A stretch of 64,000 nucleotides of DNA from Boswellia sacra. Taxonomy: Eukaryota > Streptophyta > Magnoliopsida > Sapindales > Burseraceae. Numbering within the stretch: the first letter of the stretch is position 1; every line of letters begins with the position of its first letter. The translations under genes and the position numbers were made by a program. Shown here piece by piece: positions 61,790-64,000 of the stretch. The stretch spans positions 1 through 64,000 of the forward strand of contig SNVD02013809.1 in NCBI GenBank assembly GCA_013180625.2, read 5' to 3'. The notes below the pieces were generated by a model that searched no databases, was not told where the DNA came from, and was given only the letters and a program-made list of their open reading frames with translations.

Positions 61790-63600
61790 TACCACAAATC
61801 GTTAGAAGAATGCTTAAGTGTAGTAAAAGCAACTTTGTAGACTGTCTTCTCTTTCTTAACCCACTGCAGTTATGGCTTTGGTAACAGTTTGAACTGTTTT
61901 GACCCTTTATGCATAAGATTCAACAATTTAAAACATCTAGGTCTAATATGTTCCTTTTTATTGTAAAACTAACAAGTTGAAATGAATTTTTTTACCTTTT
62001 CAGGACTAGATTTCAAAGAGCTTAGAGGGGAAACAAATGCTTCATTACTTTTTGAACTAGGACCTGACCTTTTTTAGTTAGGTTTAGAATTTTTATCCGA
62101 TGTTGAAGCTTTTACAAACACTGTTGTTGATGAGGATACAACATTACCTTCTATGTACCTCAATCCATGTTTGTTAGAAATGTCTCTTCCAAGACTCAGG
62201 ACCTTATCAAGTTTAGCTAACCCAATTCTGAGTTGATCAATACATCTTTTGCTCTCAATCAGTTCTATTATAATTTTCTCAATATGTGCTGTTTTATCTG
62301 TCAAAGCAAGCTCTAATTTTGTGATACACTTTTTAGCATAAGATTTTTCACATTTCAACACTTCAATCTCCTTCTTCAAAGTTTTAATTTCTTCTTTCTG
62401 ACTCAGCCATTCACTATAGAATGCATTATAAGTTTCTTGCAACTTTTCATAGTATTCTAGATCATCTTCTATTTTTGAATTATCAATATTGGTTCTATGG
62501 TGTTCTGTTATGTTAGTCATAACAGTTTTCCCTTTATCAGCTACAGGTGCTGTAAATGCAACAAAGTTACTTATGCATTCTGGATCTTCCGAATCAGATT
62601 CCGATTCATGACTCTAGGTAGCTGTCAAGCCTTTGTTCTTCTTTTTGAGATTAGCACATTCAGATTGAATATGCCCATAACCAGAACATTCATAACACTG
62701 AATCTGTCCTTTCTTATTAGGCTGCTTTGATTTCTTCTTGTCATTCTCCTTGTTGAATTTTCTGAACTTGTCTTCATTTGAATTTGATGGCTTTCCTTGA
62801 TTCTTTTTCCTAAACTTCTTTTTCATGAACTTGACCTAATTTTTTATTTGAAAAGCAATCTGTTTGGAATCGGTTCCATCAAGCTCATCATTATTATCAC
62901 CATCAGATTTTTCAGTTTTAACATTGAATGTAATGCTTTTTCCCTTTTGCTTCCTAGTACTATGATTAATTTCAAAATTTTGGAGAATGTCAATCAGTTC
63001 ATCAACCTTCATCTCATTAGTGTTTTAACTTCCTCAATGGCTGAAATTTTAGGTTAAAATTTATATGGGATAGATCTGATTATTTTGCTAACAATTTCTA
63101 CATCAGTGAAAGTCTTGCCAAGCATGTATACAGAATTGGTGATATGACATAGCTTAGAATAAAACTCAGAGATTGACTCATCCTCATGCATCATCAAGTT
63201 TTCAAATTGTGACTCATCAATTTAGATCTTTTAACAGATGTAGTACCTTCATGTTTCACCTCAAGAATGTCCCAAGCCTCTTTAGCCACTTTGTACCTTG
63301 AAATCTGCCCAAAGTTATTTAAGTCAGCAGCAGCAAAAATTGCATTAAGAGCCTTTGAGTTCCAGCTTCAACATCAATATTCTTCATCAGTCCATTCTTT
63401 CTCAAGTTTAGATTCAGAATCACCAAAAGCATTCAATCTTGTTGGTGGTGTCCATCCTTTTAGCACACTAGTCTATGCCTTGTCATCAAGAGATTTGATA
63501 TACGTCATCATTCTTACTTTTCAATATGAATAATTGCCATCATCAAGAATAGGTGGTTGAGTTTCGAATCCTCCATTACAAATAAACTCCATTCCTCCAA
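61790..63600 (-). pseudogene. Copia gag (element E)
   Basis: From right to left: a decayed gag N-terminal region (63060-63600, stops), a Lys-rich segment with the zinc knuckle CYECSGYGHIQSEC (CX2CX4HX4C, about 62660-62700), then a 148-codon coiled-coil frame (EEIKTLKKEIEVLKCEKSYA, 62074-62520). The order gag-integrase-RT-RNase H confirms Ty1/Copia. Confidence 0.82.
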
Positions 63601-63641
63601 ATCAATGTGATCTTTTCTGCATTTGTATATTAATGAACCTG

Positions 63642-63653
63642 CTCTGATACCAA
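63642..63653 (-). other. Primer-binding site, initiator tRNA-Met type
   Basis: TGGTATCAGAGC on the minus strand, two bases from TGTTAG at 63656. Confidence 0.93.
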
Positions 63654-63655
63654 TT

Positions 63656-64000
63656 GTTAGATCTGGAAGTATGAAGTTATGAATGATATAACAGTAAACT
63701 ATAAAGTAAAATGACATAGAAGGATTTTACGTGGTTCCACTATAAAACCTACATTCACGGACAGCTTTAGAGCTGCAATTCACTAAGTTCTTGTTTATAC
63801 AATCTTTAGGATCATTTACAATGCTAACTCACTCTTACACACTGACCTAATCTTTGTAAAACAAAATCTTACCAAGATCTTAAACTCTAGTGACACTGCC
63901 CACTCTCTGTCGTTGATAACTTAACAACATATTGTTAAGGAAAACATAACCACGATGTCTTATGCTAAATTACATAAACACTTAACTCACAAGTTCTCTC
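63656..64000 (-). repeat. 5' LTR of copia element E (runs off window)
   Basis: Begins TGTTAGATCTGG. Contains TTACGTGGTTCCACT near 63728, similar to TTACGTGGTTCGGC in the SIRE-like LTRs a-d, so the two families share this LTR block. Confidence 0.85.

Overview
The window is transposon-dense intergenic DNA from a flowering plant, probably a eudicot. The evidence is Athila-type Ty3/Gypsy and SIRE-like Ty1/Copia retrotransposons, a CACTA DNA transposon, small TIR elements and fragments of typical plant genes (CIPK, SYP4 syntaxin, plant mobile domain, CNL-type NLR, histone H1). I find no intact host gene and no tRNA or rRNA gene. Every coding region seen is a transposon gene or a broken or captured gene fragment.

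Layout. 1-476: copia integrase remnant. 477-17432: Gypsy/Athila complex of form LTR-A-LTR-B-LTR. Copy A has lost most of pol; copy B keeps gag, protease, reverse transcriptase, RNase H and part of integrase, with many stops and frameshifts. Downstream of pol, where related elements may carry an env-like gene, both copies carry a LONELY GUY (LOG)-like gene for cytokinin activation. B also carries a Cys-rich ORF of unknown function and a 67-bp hairpin repeat array. 17433-18480: plant-mobile-domain pseudogene. 18557-41023: SIRE-like copia cluster on the minus strand (copies C and D, four LTR blocks). One LTR is split by a 9.8-kb CACTA element (23347-33130) carrying intron-containing pieces of a CHR10/ALC1-like SNF2 gene, a SYP4 syntaxin, a ubiquitin-specific protease and beta-tubulin, all on the minus strand. 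41024-41890: 67-bp minisatellite. 41891-53119: AT-rich DNA with CIPK, histone H1, NLR and TM9SF-like fragments, a 359-bp solo LTR inside the H1 pseudogene, and several TIR/foldback elements. 53125-54543: solo Athila LTR with a perfect 5-bp target duplication. 54549-57973: unassigned sequence with two short tandem arrays. About 58160-64000: a second, degenerate copia element on the minus strand whose 5' LTR runs off the window.

Two points matter most. First, an Athila lineage appears to have captured a LOG gene. The two copies are broken at different single-base indels and, by my hand count, differ mainly at synonymous positions, which suggests the gene was intact and constrained while the element was active. 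Second, three places carry exact Tn5/Nextera mosaic-end sequence, two of them as the complete palindromic mate-pair junction. These are library adapter left in the assembly, so the repeat structure around them should be treated with caution.
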